Origin: PXAP01 sp046483315
Lineage (GTDB): Bacteria; Bacteroidota; Bacteroidia; Bacteroidales; PUMT01
Assembly: GCA_046483315.1 (NCBI GenBank)
Contig: JAWODJ010000047.1
Span: 1-29,292 of the forward strand
DNA: 29,292 bases
Direction of reading: 5' to 3'
Part shown: positions 6,466 to 14,933 of the stretch, piece by piece
Layout of the letters: every line of letters starts with the position of its first letter
Position numbering within the stretch: the first letter of the stretch is position 1
The notes under the pieces: generated by a model
The model's database searches: none
What the model was told of the DNA's origin: nothing
Seen by the model: the letters and a program-made list of their open reading frames with translations, nothing else
Made by a program: the position numbers and the translations under genes

Positions 6466-8694
6466 TTACCGGTTGAACAGCCTCCGGAGAAAAGATCGTT
6501 TTTCCGGTATGGTATCAGCGTCTTCTTCTACGAAAGTGATAACATCATTTTTAAAAAGGTCAATGAATCTGTCAAAAATATTCTTTTCCCTGTAATCCGC
6601 GCAATCGAGTGCCCTTTCCAGTCCCTCAGGCAACCCGGGAAACGGGGCCGATAGCTGCCTGCTAAGTTCGCTGTCCTGCTCGACGGATCGCATTGTCATT
6701 GCAACAAGCGGTAACGCAAGGGCTGTACCTGAGCCATGTGCACCACTGGTAAAATGAATTGCAGGAGTAGATGCACCTGCCCGGCTTACAATAACCAGTG
6801 CCGGATTAAAGGCGGCAAACCAGGCATCGGCATAATCCTGCGAAGTTCCCGTTTTACCAGCCATCGGAAGAGAAACTCCATAAACACTTCTCATAGAGGT
6901 TCCCGTACCTTCATTAACTGCCTTTTGCAGCATAGCGCTTATCAACATAGCCGATCTCTCTGACAGCACCCTGGTTTTATGAGGGTTCGGCTCCCTCCGG
7001 TACAACACCTCTCCACCGGGTGCAATGATTGATTCTATGCTGTAAGGATCGGTCCTGTTGCCCCCGTTTGCAAATACCGAATAGGCGGCGGCGGTTTCAA
7101 TTATGCTTGCCTCTGCCGTACCCATGGCAAGTGATGGTGTATTATTCAGGGTAAAGGTAAATCCCATATCTTTCCAGAGTTCATTAAGAGGACCGAAACC
7201 AACGTCCATAAAAAGATGGAAAGTGGGTATGTTCATTGATCCGGAGAGTGCAGCAGCAACCGAATACTGTCCTCCGTAAATGTGATCATAATTTGTCAGA
7301 ACCCAGTCCTCGTAACCCTTCACAACAACGGAATCGTTGTCATAATACCTGCAGGGCATAATTCCCTCTTCAAGTGCAGCAGCATAAAGGATAGGCTTAA
7401 ATGCTGATGCCATTTGCCTGCGGGCCGGAACCTGGTCATAAGGCTGGCTTTTATAATCAATGCCGCCAATCCATGATTTAATAGCTCCGCTGGAAGGATC
7501 CATGGCAAGCATTCCGGCATGCAGCAGCGTCAATGCCTGCCTGAGGCTGTCAAGGACTGTAACGGACTTGTTGTATGACCCCTCCCAGTCAAAGATTCTC
7601 ATAAAAAGAGTGTCATCAAAACGTTCAGAAAGATTCAGCCGTTGCACCTCTTTTTGTACTATATTATCGAGCCACTTCTCACCTGCCCCCCCAATGTACT
7701 GATTTATGAGTGTTTTTTGCATTGAGGGCAAATGGTCATGAAAAGACTGAATGGCATAATCCTGGAGTTTAAGATTCAGGGTGGTATTTATTATCAGCCC
7801 ATCCTCTTCGACATTCCATTCTCTGCCTGTCTCCTCATGGATCTTCTCCACGATATCACCTGCCTCCTTCCTGACCCGGACCAGAAAATACCCGGCCGGA
7901 TTTACGGATTCCAGATTGATGTAATTCAAAGCCAGGGGAAGACCGCAGAGAGAATCTGCTTCCGTGGTTTGAATAAAATTATATTTTTCCATCTGCCTCA
8001 AAACCACATTTCTTCTTGATATCGCATTCTCAGGATAAAGGCGCGGGTTATAAAGGGTGTTTGCCTTAAGAATCCCTACCAGAACTGCAGATTCGTCAAT
8101 ACTGAGATGCTCTACCTTTTTGTTGTAATAACGCCTTGATGCAGCTTCTATTCCATAGACATTCTCGCCGAAAGAGACGGTGTTAAGATAAAGGGTCAGA
8201 ATCTCCGCTTTGGTGAATGTACTGCCGATGCGGTATGCCACGATAGATTCTTTTATTTTACTTACAGGAACCGACAGAAAACCGTAATCTTCCCTGCCAA
8301 AAATATTTTTCGCAAGTTGTTGTGATATGGTACTTCCACCACCTGAACCGCGATTATTCAGTAAAACAGTTTTAAAGGCAACTCTTATCAGGCTTAATAC
8401 GTCAATGCCCCTGTGATCATAGAAACGGGCATCCTCAGTTGCAATGAGGGCATCGATAAGATGATGCGGTATCTGACGGTAATTAACATTGGTGCGGTTT
8501 TCAGAAAAGAACCTGCCGATTATCTCTCCCTGATCAGACATCACAAGGGAAGCAGTTGCTCCTTTATAGTTCAGAAGATCTTCTTTACTATGTAACCGGC
8601 CAAACGCTCCAAACCATACTGACAGAACCAGGATACTGAATATCAACACAGCTGCCAGGGAAGATATTAATAATATTATTCCGGCTTTTCTCAT
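6466..8694 (-). CDS. Class A penicillin-binding protein (bifunctional transglycosylase/transpeptidase, PBP1A type)
   Basis: The 742-residue protein starts at the ATG (8692-8694); a TTG five codons upstream is the alternative. One transmembrane helix (about residues 4-27) anchors it in the inner membrane. The GT51 glycosyltransferase domain shows EDARFYDHRGID near residue 87 (catalytic Glu), then GGSTISQQLAKN and a YLNTVSFG motif. The transpeptidase domain has all three penicillin-fold motifs: SAFK near 427 (catalytic Ser), SMN (SxN) near 475, and KTGTS near 612. The enzyme polymerises and crosslinks peptidoglycan. It stands alone between the PurD-like gene and the export operon, with 127 bp to the upstream beta-barrel gene. 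The acidic C-terminal tail beyond KTG is typical of Bacteroidota members. Confidence 0.93.
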   Translation of the reverse strand: MRKAGIILLISSLAAVLIFSILVLSVWFGAFGRLHSKEDLLNYKGATASLVMSDQGEIIGRFFSENRTNVNYRQIPHHLIDALIATEDARFYDHRGIDVLSLIRVAFKTVLLNNRGSGGGSTISQQLAKNIFGREDYGFLSVPVSKIKESIVAYRIGSTFTKAEILTLYLNTVSFGENVYGIEAASRRYYNKKVEHLSIDESAVLVGILKANTLYNPRLYPENAISRRNVVLRQMEKYNFIQTTEADSLCGLPLALNYINLESVNPAGYFLVRVRKEAGDIVEKIHEETGREWNVEEDGLIINTTLNLKLQDYAIQSFHDHLPSMQKTLINQYIGGAGEKWLDNIVQKEVQRLNLSERFDDTLFMRIFDWEGSYNKSVTVLDSLRQALTLLHAGMLAMDPSSGAIKSWIGGIDYKSQPYDQVPARRQMASAFKPILYAAALEEGIMPCRYYDNDSVVVKGYEDWVLTNYDHIYGGQYSVAAALSGSMNIPTFHLFMDVGFGPLNELWKDMGFTFTLNNTPSLAMGTAEASIIETAAAYSVFANGGNRTDPYSIESIIAPGGEVLYRREPNPHKTRVLSERSAMLISAMLQKAVNEGTGTSMRSVYGVSLPMAGKTGTSQDYADAWFAAFNPALVIVSRAGASTPAIHFTSGAHGSGTALALPLVAMTMRSVEQDSELSRQLSAPFPGLPEGLERALDCADYREKNIFDRFIDLFKNDVITFVEEDADTIPEKRSFLRRLFNR

Positions 8695-8821
8695 GTTGCA
8701 AATCGTCAATATGTTCTAAACGACACTGTTTTATAAAAAGTACACTAACCTGCACCGGGTTTATAAAGGAAACCTTCGGGTAGTAATAGTGGCGCGGACA
8801 GGAAAAACCGGTATATATTGT

Positions 8822-9976
8822 TCAGAAGCTCAGTTTTAATCTCATAAAGAACATGTTAAGATTTTCACTTTTATTTCCGAACTTCCCACTGAACCTTTGT
8901 CCCAAAAGAGAAATCTCCAGGTTGTTGCCGGCAGAATATGCAAGTGAAGGCATTGCAAAATAGCCATCTTCCAGTGAAGGAAGGTACATAGCTGAAAGGC
9001 TGGCATTTAACAATGGATGGACCGGGTAAGAAACCTGCCCGAACCACGAAAACTTGCTGAAGGCAATGGTTTTCACAGATAAAGGCATAAAATAGAGATC
9101 GGTAAAACTGTTCATGTCAAGCTTGCTGAAATAACCGTTGTAAATGGCCTCGAAGCTCAGATGAAGAGAGTTGCCGAACATGTAATTTATTCCGGTATTA
9201 ACAAGCGCTACACCCAGACTGTCAGTTGCCTTGTTTTGGGGATGAAAATAGCTTAGTTCGCCGTTAAACCCGAGACTACTGATACTTCCCGACCAGCCTG
9301 CACCGGCCACATAATCGGTTGCACCTATAATACCACCAAGAAACTGGATATCATAACCCCAGCTGTTAAAACGGTAAAGAGCGGCTGCGGTAACATTGTT
9401 TTCGCTGTCTATTTTTACGGCAATATCAGCTACTGAAGTAAATCCGGGGAAATACCTTATGCGCAGGGCATCGCTGCCAGGCCTCTCCTCATAATCAAAA
9501 TCGAAGAATGAGTAGGCGTTGAATATATCGTTGGGATTCCACACGAACGACTGTCCCCAGTTGATACGCTGCCGGCCGAGGGTAACGGACAGCTTACTGG
9601 TGTTGTATTCCATGTAAAACCGGTCAAATGTTGTGGTCAGTACCGATGATTGGTTTGACAGGATGTTGCCGGTAAGAAAATCAAGACAGCCGTTATCCTG
9701 GCTGACAATATCTTTATAACCGGGTATGTTACTGACATAATCGCCGTAAATAAAGCGGTTTCGCATTCCTGCAGCAAATGACAGGTTACCACTCAGTTTC
9801 CATCTGAAGTTCAACCTGTTGTGATACAGGTTGTCAACCATCCACGGCGAATCAAATTTATTGAAGCTTACAGTATTCATGTACTTAATATATCCTGTCA
9901 GGCGCAGATCATCAGCCAGTGAACCGGAACAGAAAAAAAATATCAAGCCTACAAATAATAATATTCTTCGTACCAT
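8822..9976 (-). CDS. Outer-membrane beta-barrel protein at the end of an ABC export operon
   Basis: The 384-residue protein has a signal peptide (hydrophobic residues 5-18, cleavage around LADD at 20-22). Alternating hydrophobic/polar strands rich in Tyr, Phe, Trp and Asn follow, and the C-terminus is Phe (MRLKLSF), the classical outer-membrane barrel signature. The block LGRQRINWGQSFVWNPNDIF resembles DUF1302-like and porin-like barrels, but the family assignment is not certain. It is the last gene of a unit with an ABC ATPase, two FtsX permeases, a LolA-like protein and TetR, 62 bp after the ATPase. It is therefore the natural outer-membrane channel or acceptor of that export system. Confidence 0.75.
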   Translation of the reverse strand: MVRRILLFVGLIFFFCSGSLADDLRLTGYIKYMNTVSFNKFDSPWMVDNLYHNRLNFRWKLSGNLSFAAGMRNRFIYGDYVSNIPGYKDIVSQDNGCLDFLTGNILSNQSSVLTTTFDRFYMEYNTSKLSVTLGRQRINWGQSFVWNPNDIFNAYSFFDFDYEERPGSDALRIRYFPGFTSVADIAVKIDSENNVTAAALYRFNSWGYDIQFLGGIIGATDYVAGAGWSGSISSLGFNGELSYFHPQNKATDSLGVALVNTGINYMFGNSLHLSFEAIYNGYFSKLDMNSFTDLYFMPLSVKTIAFSKFSWFGQVSYPVHPLLNASLSAMYLPSLEDGYFAMPSLAYSAGNNLEISLLGQRFSGKFGNKSENLNMFFMRLKLSF

Positions 9977-10038
9977 ATTGGTTGTTTGCTTTATTGCATC
10001 AAACTTGCATCAGGTACCAGCCATAAATTACATATGTA

Positions 10039-10725
10039 CTACTTTCTTTTTTCGTCGGAAACAACATGCCCGTCCTCCAGTGTCACTACCCTGTGTGCTT
10101 TATCAACCACTCTCTGGTCGTGGGTTGAAAAAATAAATGTCACATTTTCTTCCCTGTTGAGCTTTTCCATTATGTCAAGCAGGTTTGAGGCCGATTTTGT
10201 ATCAAGGTTGGCAGTCGGTTCGTCAGCAAGGATAAATTTCGGAACAGAAGCCAAAGCTCGTGCCACTGCAACCCTCTGCTGCTGTCCGCCCGATAGTTTC
10301 GACGGACGGCTGCCTTCCCTGTCAGCCAGTCCGACAGCATTGAGCAGTTCCATTGCTCTTTTCTTCCGCTGTTTGTGTTTCACACCCTGCAGCTGCATTA
10401 TAAACTCCACATTCTCCCTGGCTGTCATCACGGGAATCAGATTATAGGCCTGGAAGACAAAACCAATCTTCCTAAGCCTGAAATTGATCAGCTTAGAAGA
10501 AGACAGTTTTTTTATGCTGGTTCCGTCAACCACAATCTCTCCCTCTGTTATCGAATCAAGTCCGCCGATAAGATTCAGCAATGTGGTCTTTCCGCTTCCG
10601 GAGGGACCGACAATGGCAGCAAATTCTCCTTGTTCAAAACCCAGGTTTACACGGTCCACTGCACGGACCTGCACCTCAGAATCGTTATATACTTTTACCA
10701 GGTCTTTGAGTTCTAATATTTGCAT
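10039..10725 (-). CDS. ABC transporter ATP-binding protein, LolD/MacB type
   Basis: The protein has 228 residues. Walker A is GPSGSGKTT at 40-48, the Q-loop is VFQAYNLIP near 90-98, the signature is LSGGQ at 144-148, Walker B is FILADE at 164-169 with a following TANLD D-loop, and the H-loop is STHDQ. The length and QAYNLIPVMTARENVE pattern place it in the LolD/MacB/FtsE-like group, which powers mechanotransmission through FtsX-type permeases rather than direct substrate passage. It lies 23 bp after the second permease gene of the same operon and presumably forms an ATPase dimer under the two permeases. Confidence 0.94.
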   Translation of the reverse strand: MQILELKDLVKVYNDSEVQVRAVDRVNLGFEQGEFAAIVGPSGSGKTTLLNLIGGLDSITEGEIVVDGTSIKKLSSSKLINFRLRKIGFVFQAYNLIPVMTARENVEFIMQLQGVKHKQRKKRAMELLNAVGLADREGSRPSKLSGGQQQRVAVARALASVPKFILADEPTANLDTKSASNLLDIMEKLNREENVTFIFSTHDQRVVDKAHRVVTLEDGHVVSDEKRK

Positions 10726-10748
10726 GGGATCAAAATTTAATTAATACA

Positions 10749-11969
10749 TTACATATCAATTCTCAGGGCTTCCGCCGGGTTGAGACGTACTGCCTTCCTT
10801 GCAGGATAAACAGCCGATAATATCCCTGTGATTATAACCAGGATTGTAACAGCAATAACCGAATCAAGCCCTATCCGGGGATAAACAACCGAAGCATAAC
10901 CCACAGAATGGAGTCCCTCTGCCCAAAGGCTCAGATCGACACCGGTTCTGGCGGTGACAGCAGTAAGAATAAGGGCAAGAACAATACCAACAGCTCCCCC
11001 GGTAAGGGAAAGAAATACCGATTCAAGAATAATCATTCCAAAAATCCTCACCCTGTTCATACCAACAGCCATTAGCATTCCCAGTTCCTTCACTCTTTCA
11101 AGAATAACCATCAGCATGGTATTGACAATACCAAATCCAAGAGCGAGAAGAATAATGCCAACAAATATGTACATCATAAGATTCATATTCTCGTTCAGCA
11201 ACTGCATCTCAGGGAGCAACTGCGTCCAGGTCATCACCTGTAATTCCGGGTATTCACTCCTGAGATCCTCTGTCACAGGATCGGTCATAATGTTTTCGTC
11301 AAGTAAAACAGCCAGCTGATGACCGGCATTGTCGTTAATTTCAAGAAGGTCTTTCAGATCGCGGTCGATGACAAAAGCATTCATCTCATCATAACCGGTA
11401 TTTGATGTATGATAAATACCGGCAACACGGAATGCTCCTCCTGTCAATGTCCCGTCCATTTCCGCCAGTGTAATTACTACCCGTGAACGGACCTTCACAT
11501 TAAGCTTTCCGGCCAGTTTTTCACCAATAACGATAGGGTTGTTGCTTACTCCCTCAAAGTATGCCCCATCGACAATGTGTTCGTGAATATTGGTTACCTG
11601 CATCTCGTTGGAAGGATCAACGCCTGTAAGCTTGATTCCTGAACCTGTTTCTGCCGAAGCGATCATACAGTTCACGATAACCCTTGCTGTAACGGCCTTT
11701 ACATCATCTTTTTCCAGTATATTCTGCCGTATTGTGTCAATTCCCGGAATAAAATAACTAACCTCATTGCTTTCCAGGTAGCGTGGATGATGAATCTGTA
11801 TATGTGAAACCTCGGTGTTAATAACCGCATCAACCCGCTGGTCAATCCATCCGAACATAAAAGCCAGTGTATACACTCCTGCGAAAATACCAAGGCTGAT
11901 CGCTGTTATAATAACCAGGCTGCGGGTTTTATTCCTCCAAACATTACGCCACGAAACAGAAAATATCAT
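10749..11969 (-). CDS. FtsX-type ABC permease (LolE/MacB-like), second of two
   Basis: The 406-residue protein has an N-terminal transmembrane helix after SWRNVWRNKTRSL (about 18-40). A large periplasmic domain follows (about 45-260), then three C-terminal helices with an intact FtsX core (NTMLMVILERVKELGMLMAVGM). This 4-TM layout is that of LolC/LolE/MacB permeases. It sits 19 bp after the partner permease and 23 bp before the ATPase. Two different permeases imply a heterodimer that moves an envelope lipid, lipoprotein or hydrophobic compound out of the inner membrane. Confidence 0.9.
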   Translation of the reverse strand: MIFSVSWRNVWRNKTRSLVIITAISLGIFAGVYTLAFMFGWIDQRVDAVINTEVSHIQIHHPRYLESNEVSYFIPGIDTIRQNILEKDDVKAVTARVIVNCMIASAETGSGIKLTGVDPSNEMQVTNIHEHIVDGAYFEGVSNNPIVIGEKLAGKLNVKVRSRVVITLAEMDGTLTGGAFRVAGIYHTSNTGYDEMNAFVIDRDLKDLLEINDNAGHQLAVLLDENIMTDPVTEDLRSEYPELQVMTWTQLLPEMQLLNENMNLMMYIFVGIILLALGFGIVNTMLMVILERVKELGMLMAVGMNRVRIFGMIILESVFLSLTGGAVGIVLALILTAVTARTGVDLSLWAEGLHSVGYASVVYPRIGLDSVIAVTILVIITGILSAVYPARKAVRLNPAEALRIDM

Positions 11970-11988
11970 TATACAATGTTTTAATATG

Positions 11989-13203
11989 TCATTCTCTCAA
12001 CGATTTTGATACCACCAGATTTTTTACTTTGGCCATGGGATAAATCGAAATTACCATGGTGATAATGAAAACAGTAATAACCTGGTTGGTAAATACATGC
12101 AAAGATGTCCCAAAAAACAGATATGGCTCGAAACCATATTGCAGATAGGCCTCTGCCAGATCGGCAGGTAACTTGATGGGATTTTCCAAAAGGGCAAAGA
12201 TAACAGGGACGCTTCCGGCAAATCCCAAAATTACTCCGGTAAGGCCGATAAAAAATGTTTCCAAAAAAAGCATAACACCAAGTCTGTACTTTTGCATACC
12301 GACAGCAACCATTACTGCCAGTTCTCTTCTCCTCTCCGCAACCATCATTATGATAGTGCCGAAAATGCCGAAACCAATTACAATATAAAGGATACCAAGC
12401 ATCAAAACACCTCCTGCCTTATCACTTTCAATAAAATTAACCAACTCAGGATTAAGCTCTTTCCAGTCCGCTATAACAAGCTCACCGGTCATCTCTTCCA
12501 TCTCTGCCCGAACCTGGCCGACGTTTTTATAATCATCTACTATAACCATCAGCGATGTGATCATGCCATCGGTAGAGAACAGTTCGCTGGCCAGGTCAAT
12601 ATCCATGAATATACCGAGGTTGTTCATCTGTGGTGTACTGAAAGTTAGTATTCCAAGTATGGGATATTTACCGGCAGCAGTAACCCCCCGGTATCCCTGA
12701 CTAATCAGGATTATGGTGTCGTTCACATCAAGATCAAGGTGTTTTGCAATATTTATTGTTACAAGGACTCCTTCATCACCTTTTCTGATAAAATTACCGT
12801 GTGAAATCCAGTTGGCCAGATTGGAAGTCTCACTGTCTTTGTCCGGTTCAAAACCCACAACAGCCCCCCCCCTGGTATTCGGCCCCGATGAAATAAGTGC
12901 GAAGGTCTCAATCCTTTTTGCAACAGTGGTTACCTTATCAATATTCTCTATACCCTTCATTAGATCCTCGTCCGGATAGAAAATACGGTTTATGGACCTG
13001 TTTTCCCGGTATTCGGGATCCTGAACCTGCAGGTACCCGGTGGAAAGCTTCACCATCATATCGATCATATTGGCATATGTCCCGTCCTGAAGAGAATTCA
13101 TGACCGTGGCAAACAAAACACCGAAAAAGATGCTGGCAACGGTTATTAATGTTCGCCGTCTGTTCCTCCACAGGTTTCTCCATGCAATAATAAAATAGTT
13201 CAT
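11989..13203 (-). CDS. FtsX-type ABC permease (LolC/MacB-like), first of two
   Basis: The 404-residue protein begins with AWRNLWRNRRRTLITVASIFFG, the coupling segment and first transmembrane helix. A periplasmic domain (about 45-265) and the FtsX core (FGTIIMMVAERRRELAVMVAVGMQ) followed by two more helices complete the family layout. It parallels the next gene in architecture and length but differs clearly in sequence, so it is the other half of a heterodimeric transporter. The gene starts 11 bp after the LolA-like gene stops, which strongly suggests coupled translation. Confidence 0.9.
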   Translation of the reverse strand: MNYFIIAWRNLWRNRRRTLITVASIFFGVLFATVMNSLQDGTYANMIDMMVKLSTGYLQVQDPEYRENRSINRIFYPDEDLMKGIENIDKVTTVAKRIETFALISSGPNTRGGAVVGFEPDKDSETSNLANWISHGNFIRKGDEGVLVTINIAKHLDLDVNDTIILISQGYRGVTAAGKYPILGILTFSTPQMNNLGIFMDIDLASELFSTDGMITSLMVIVDDYKNVGQVRAEMEEMTGELVIADWKELNPELVNFIESDKAGGVLMLGILYIVIGFGIFGTIIMMVAERRRELAVMVAVGMQKYRLGVMLFLETFFIGLTGVILGFAGSVPVIFALLENPIKLPADLAEAYLQYGFEPYLFFGTSLHVFTNQVITVFIITMVISIYPMAKVKNLVVSKSLRE

Positions 13204-13214
13204 GGCTTCCGGTT

Positions 13215-14054
13215 TTAATACTGCTCAGCAACCCTTCTCATATTCTGCTGGGAAAAGAATGCATCGGCAATTTCAATATTGAATTTTATGCTGTTTAATT
13301 CAATCACTGTTTTCTGGTCATTTTTGTCTTCCGGAACAATTTCTATTCTCGTAGGGATCTCACGTCCATCCATTGTCTGGATACCGGAAGCATGTTCTGT
13401 TTTAATTACATAACCATCTTCATCATAATACTTCGATCTCAACTGGATGTAATCATCCTTACTGATCCATTTAACAATTTTACCCCACACAACAGCGGCA
13501 TCTTCTTCGGGAATAAGCTCTATTATCCAGCACTCCCTTCCGTCAATATTTTCAGAACCAGTAATATTATGCGAATAATCTGTCACAATGGATGACTCCT
13601 TCAGTATCTCTTCATTGGTATAATCCGATCCCATCCAGCCGTCCGACATCATTGCCGGAGGAAGTTTTATCATCCTTTCTATGCCTGGCATCCAGTTCCA
13701 CATCTCATTTCCACGCTTCAGAAATGCCTGGCCCCTCTCCTTTGCAGGCGCAGTTATAAGCGTTAAAGCCATATCCCTGCCTTTGATCCAGTTCCTGAAT
13801 TCCAGTGTTCGATCCCAGGTGGGACGGATAATAGTCATTGTCATATGACTTTCGCTCGATTCTTCCCCGCTCCATTTATCATCGGCCCTTTTTATTATCT
13901 CTGTGGCATCCTGTGCAACCATAGTAAATGATAAGCACAATGCGGTTACCGCAAAATAAATGCATAAAAACAACTTCCCGTTCCTGCCGGGGACCTGGTA
14001 CCACGCTGTCGCTGTAATCAAAGCATTGTCTGTAAATCTCCTGTTCAATTCCAT
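13215..14054 (-). CDS. LolA-like outer-membrane lipoprotein-sorting protein (periplasmic)
   Basis: The 279-residue protein has an extended N-terminus and a hydrophobic signal (about residues 27-46, cleavage near VAQDA). The LolA-like fold follows: DATEIIKRADDKWSGEES, a HMTMTIIRPTW strand, KERGQAFLKRGNEMWNWMPG and VVWGKIVKWISKDDY. The combination is diagnostic of the LolA-like proteins that accompany FtsX-type or MMPL transporters. Such proteins bind lipid-like cargo in a hydrophobic half-barrel and ferry it across the periplasm. The gene is wedged between TetR (12-bp gap) and the first permease (11-bp gap), making it the likely shuttle from the ABC complex to the outer-membrane barrel. Confidence 0.87.
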   Translation of the reverse strand: MELNRRFTDNALITATAWYQVPGRNGKLFLCIYFAVTALCLSFTMVAQDATEIIKRADDKWSGEESSESHMTMTIIRPTWDRTLEFRNWIKGRDMALTLITAPAKERGQAFLKRGNEMWNWMPGIERMIKLPPAMMSDGWMGSDYTNEEILKESSIVTDYSHNITGSENIDGRECWIIELIPEEDAAVVWGKIVKWISKDDYIQLRSKYYDEDGYVIKTEHASGIQTMDGREIPTRIEIVPEDKNDQKTVIELNSIKFNIEIADAFFSQQNMRRVAEQY

Positions 14055-14066
14055 TATCGGTGATTT

Positions 14067-14642
14067 TTATGAATACATGTTCAGAACTTTTTTTTCAATA
14101 GCAACAACCGGAAAATTGACCGGATCCATCAGATAATTTAATGCTATCCCATCCATCAAAGCGGTGAAAAACTTCATCTCGGTTTCAGGATCATCCTTCC
14201 CCTGGCTCTTGAAGTATTCCGTAGTGATCCTGGCGTATAAATTATACGTTTCAAATACCTCCCCCCCCAATAACTCCATAACAGATGGCTGATAGATAAT
14301 CGAATAGTAAAATTTCCAGAAATTCCTGTGCAATTGCATCAACCTGAATGATTGTTTAATAAAATGTATAAACTCATCTCTTGTAAGCACCCCATCACGG
14401 TTTGGATCAAAAGATTCCATCACCCGGTCAATCCCATAAAAGACAATTTCCCTTAAAAGCCCCTCTTTGTTATCGAAGTAATTATACATCAGTCCTTTGG
14501 ATATTCCCGCCTTTTCCGAGACCATGCTGACCGAAGTAGTGTGATAACCTCTGTTCGCAAAAAGCTCAATAGCTGCATCCATTATTTTCTGTCTCGTGGT
14601 TTTCCGTTTCTCAATATTTTGTTCCAATGTCCTGGGCGGCAT
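14067..14642 (-). CDS. TetR-family transcriptional regulator with an EF-hand-like loop
   Basis: The 191-residue protein has the TetR DNA-binding domain at about 17-62: TRQKIMDAAIELFANRGYHTTSVSMVSEKAGISKGLMYNYFDNKEGL. The C-terminal all-helical part would form the ligand and dimer domain. It uniquely contains DPNRDGVLTRDE at 79-90, a perfect 12-residue EF-hand loop pattern (D-x-N-x-D-G-x-L-x-x-x-E) between two helices. The gene heads the export operon (12 bp to the LolA-like gene), and a perfect palindrome lies 16 bp upstream of its start, so it probably represses itself and the export genes. Ca2+ responsiveness is inference from the motif only. Confidence 0.93.
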   Translation of the reverse strand: MPPRTLEQNIEKRKTTRQKIMDAAIELFANRGYHTTSVSMVSEKAGISKGLMYNYFDNKEGLLREIVFYGIDRVMESFDPNRDGVLTRDEFIHFIKQSFRLMQLHRNFWKFYYSIIYQPSVMELLGGEVFETYNLYARITTEYFKSQGKDDPETEMKFFTALMDGIALNYLMDPVNFPVVAIEKKVLNMYS

Positions 14643-14657
14643 AAAATTTAATGTTTT

Positions 14658-14677
14658 TTGACTGAACGTTCAGTCAA
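14658..14677. promoter_or_regulatory. Perfect 20-bp palindromic operator candidate for the TetR regulator
   Basis: TTGACTGAACGTTCAGTCAA is an exact palindrome with its inner edge 16 bp upstream of the TetR start codon. Its ACTGAACGTTCAGT core matches the style of TetR-family operators (paired TGAACGTTCA half-sites). The position, inside the presumed leader or promoter of the operon, supports autorepression. It could also reach the divergent oxidoreductase gene 257 bp away. Confidence 0.85.
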
Positions 14678-14933
14678 ATATAAAATATCTATTCATTAAA
14701 TACAAATTGACCAGGGGGAAAAATCAAAAATCCACAACCACATTTTATAAATGTGTAACAGCTTTCTCCGAAAAAATTTCAAAGTATATAATATATTTCT
14801 GACTCCTGCCAGCTCTTATGAAAATAACAGGAGACGGGCCATCAGGATTAAATAGATTTGAAAAATTATTTTCATTATATTGCTGAATTAATTATTAGTA
14901 CAATATCAAACCCGTTAAATTTAATTTATATCC
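14678..14933. promoter_or_regulatory. Divergent intergenic region with a second dyad
   Basis: This A+T-rich stretch separates the TetR operon (minus) from the MDR oxidoreductase (plus). It holds a perfect 7-bp inverted repeat with a 3-nt spacer at 14739-14755 (CACATTT, TAT, AAATGTG) and a looser CTCCTG...CAGGAG pair near 14802-14833. Neither is followed by a T-run, so they look more like binding sites or leader hairpins than terminators. No promoter box could be fixed with confidence. Confidence 0.35.
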
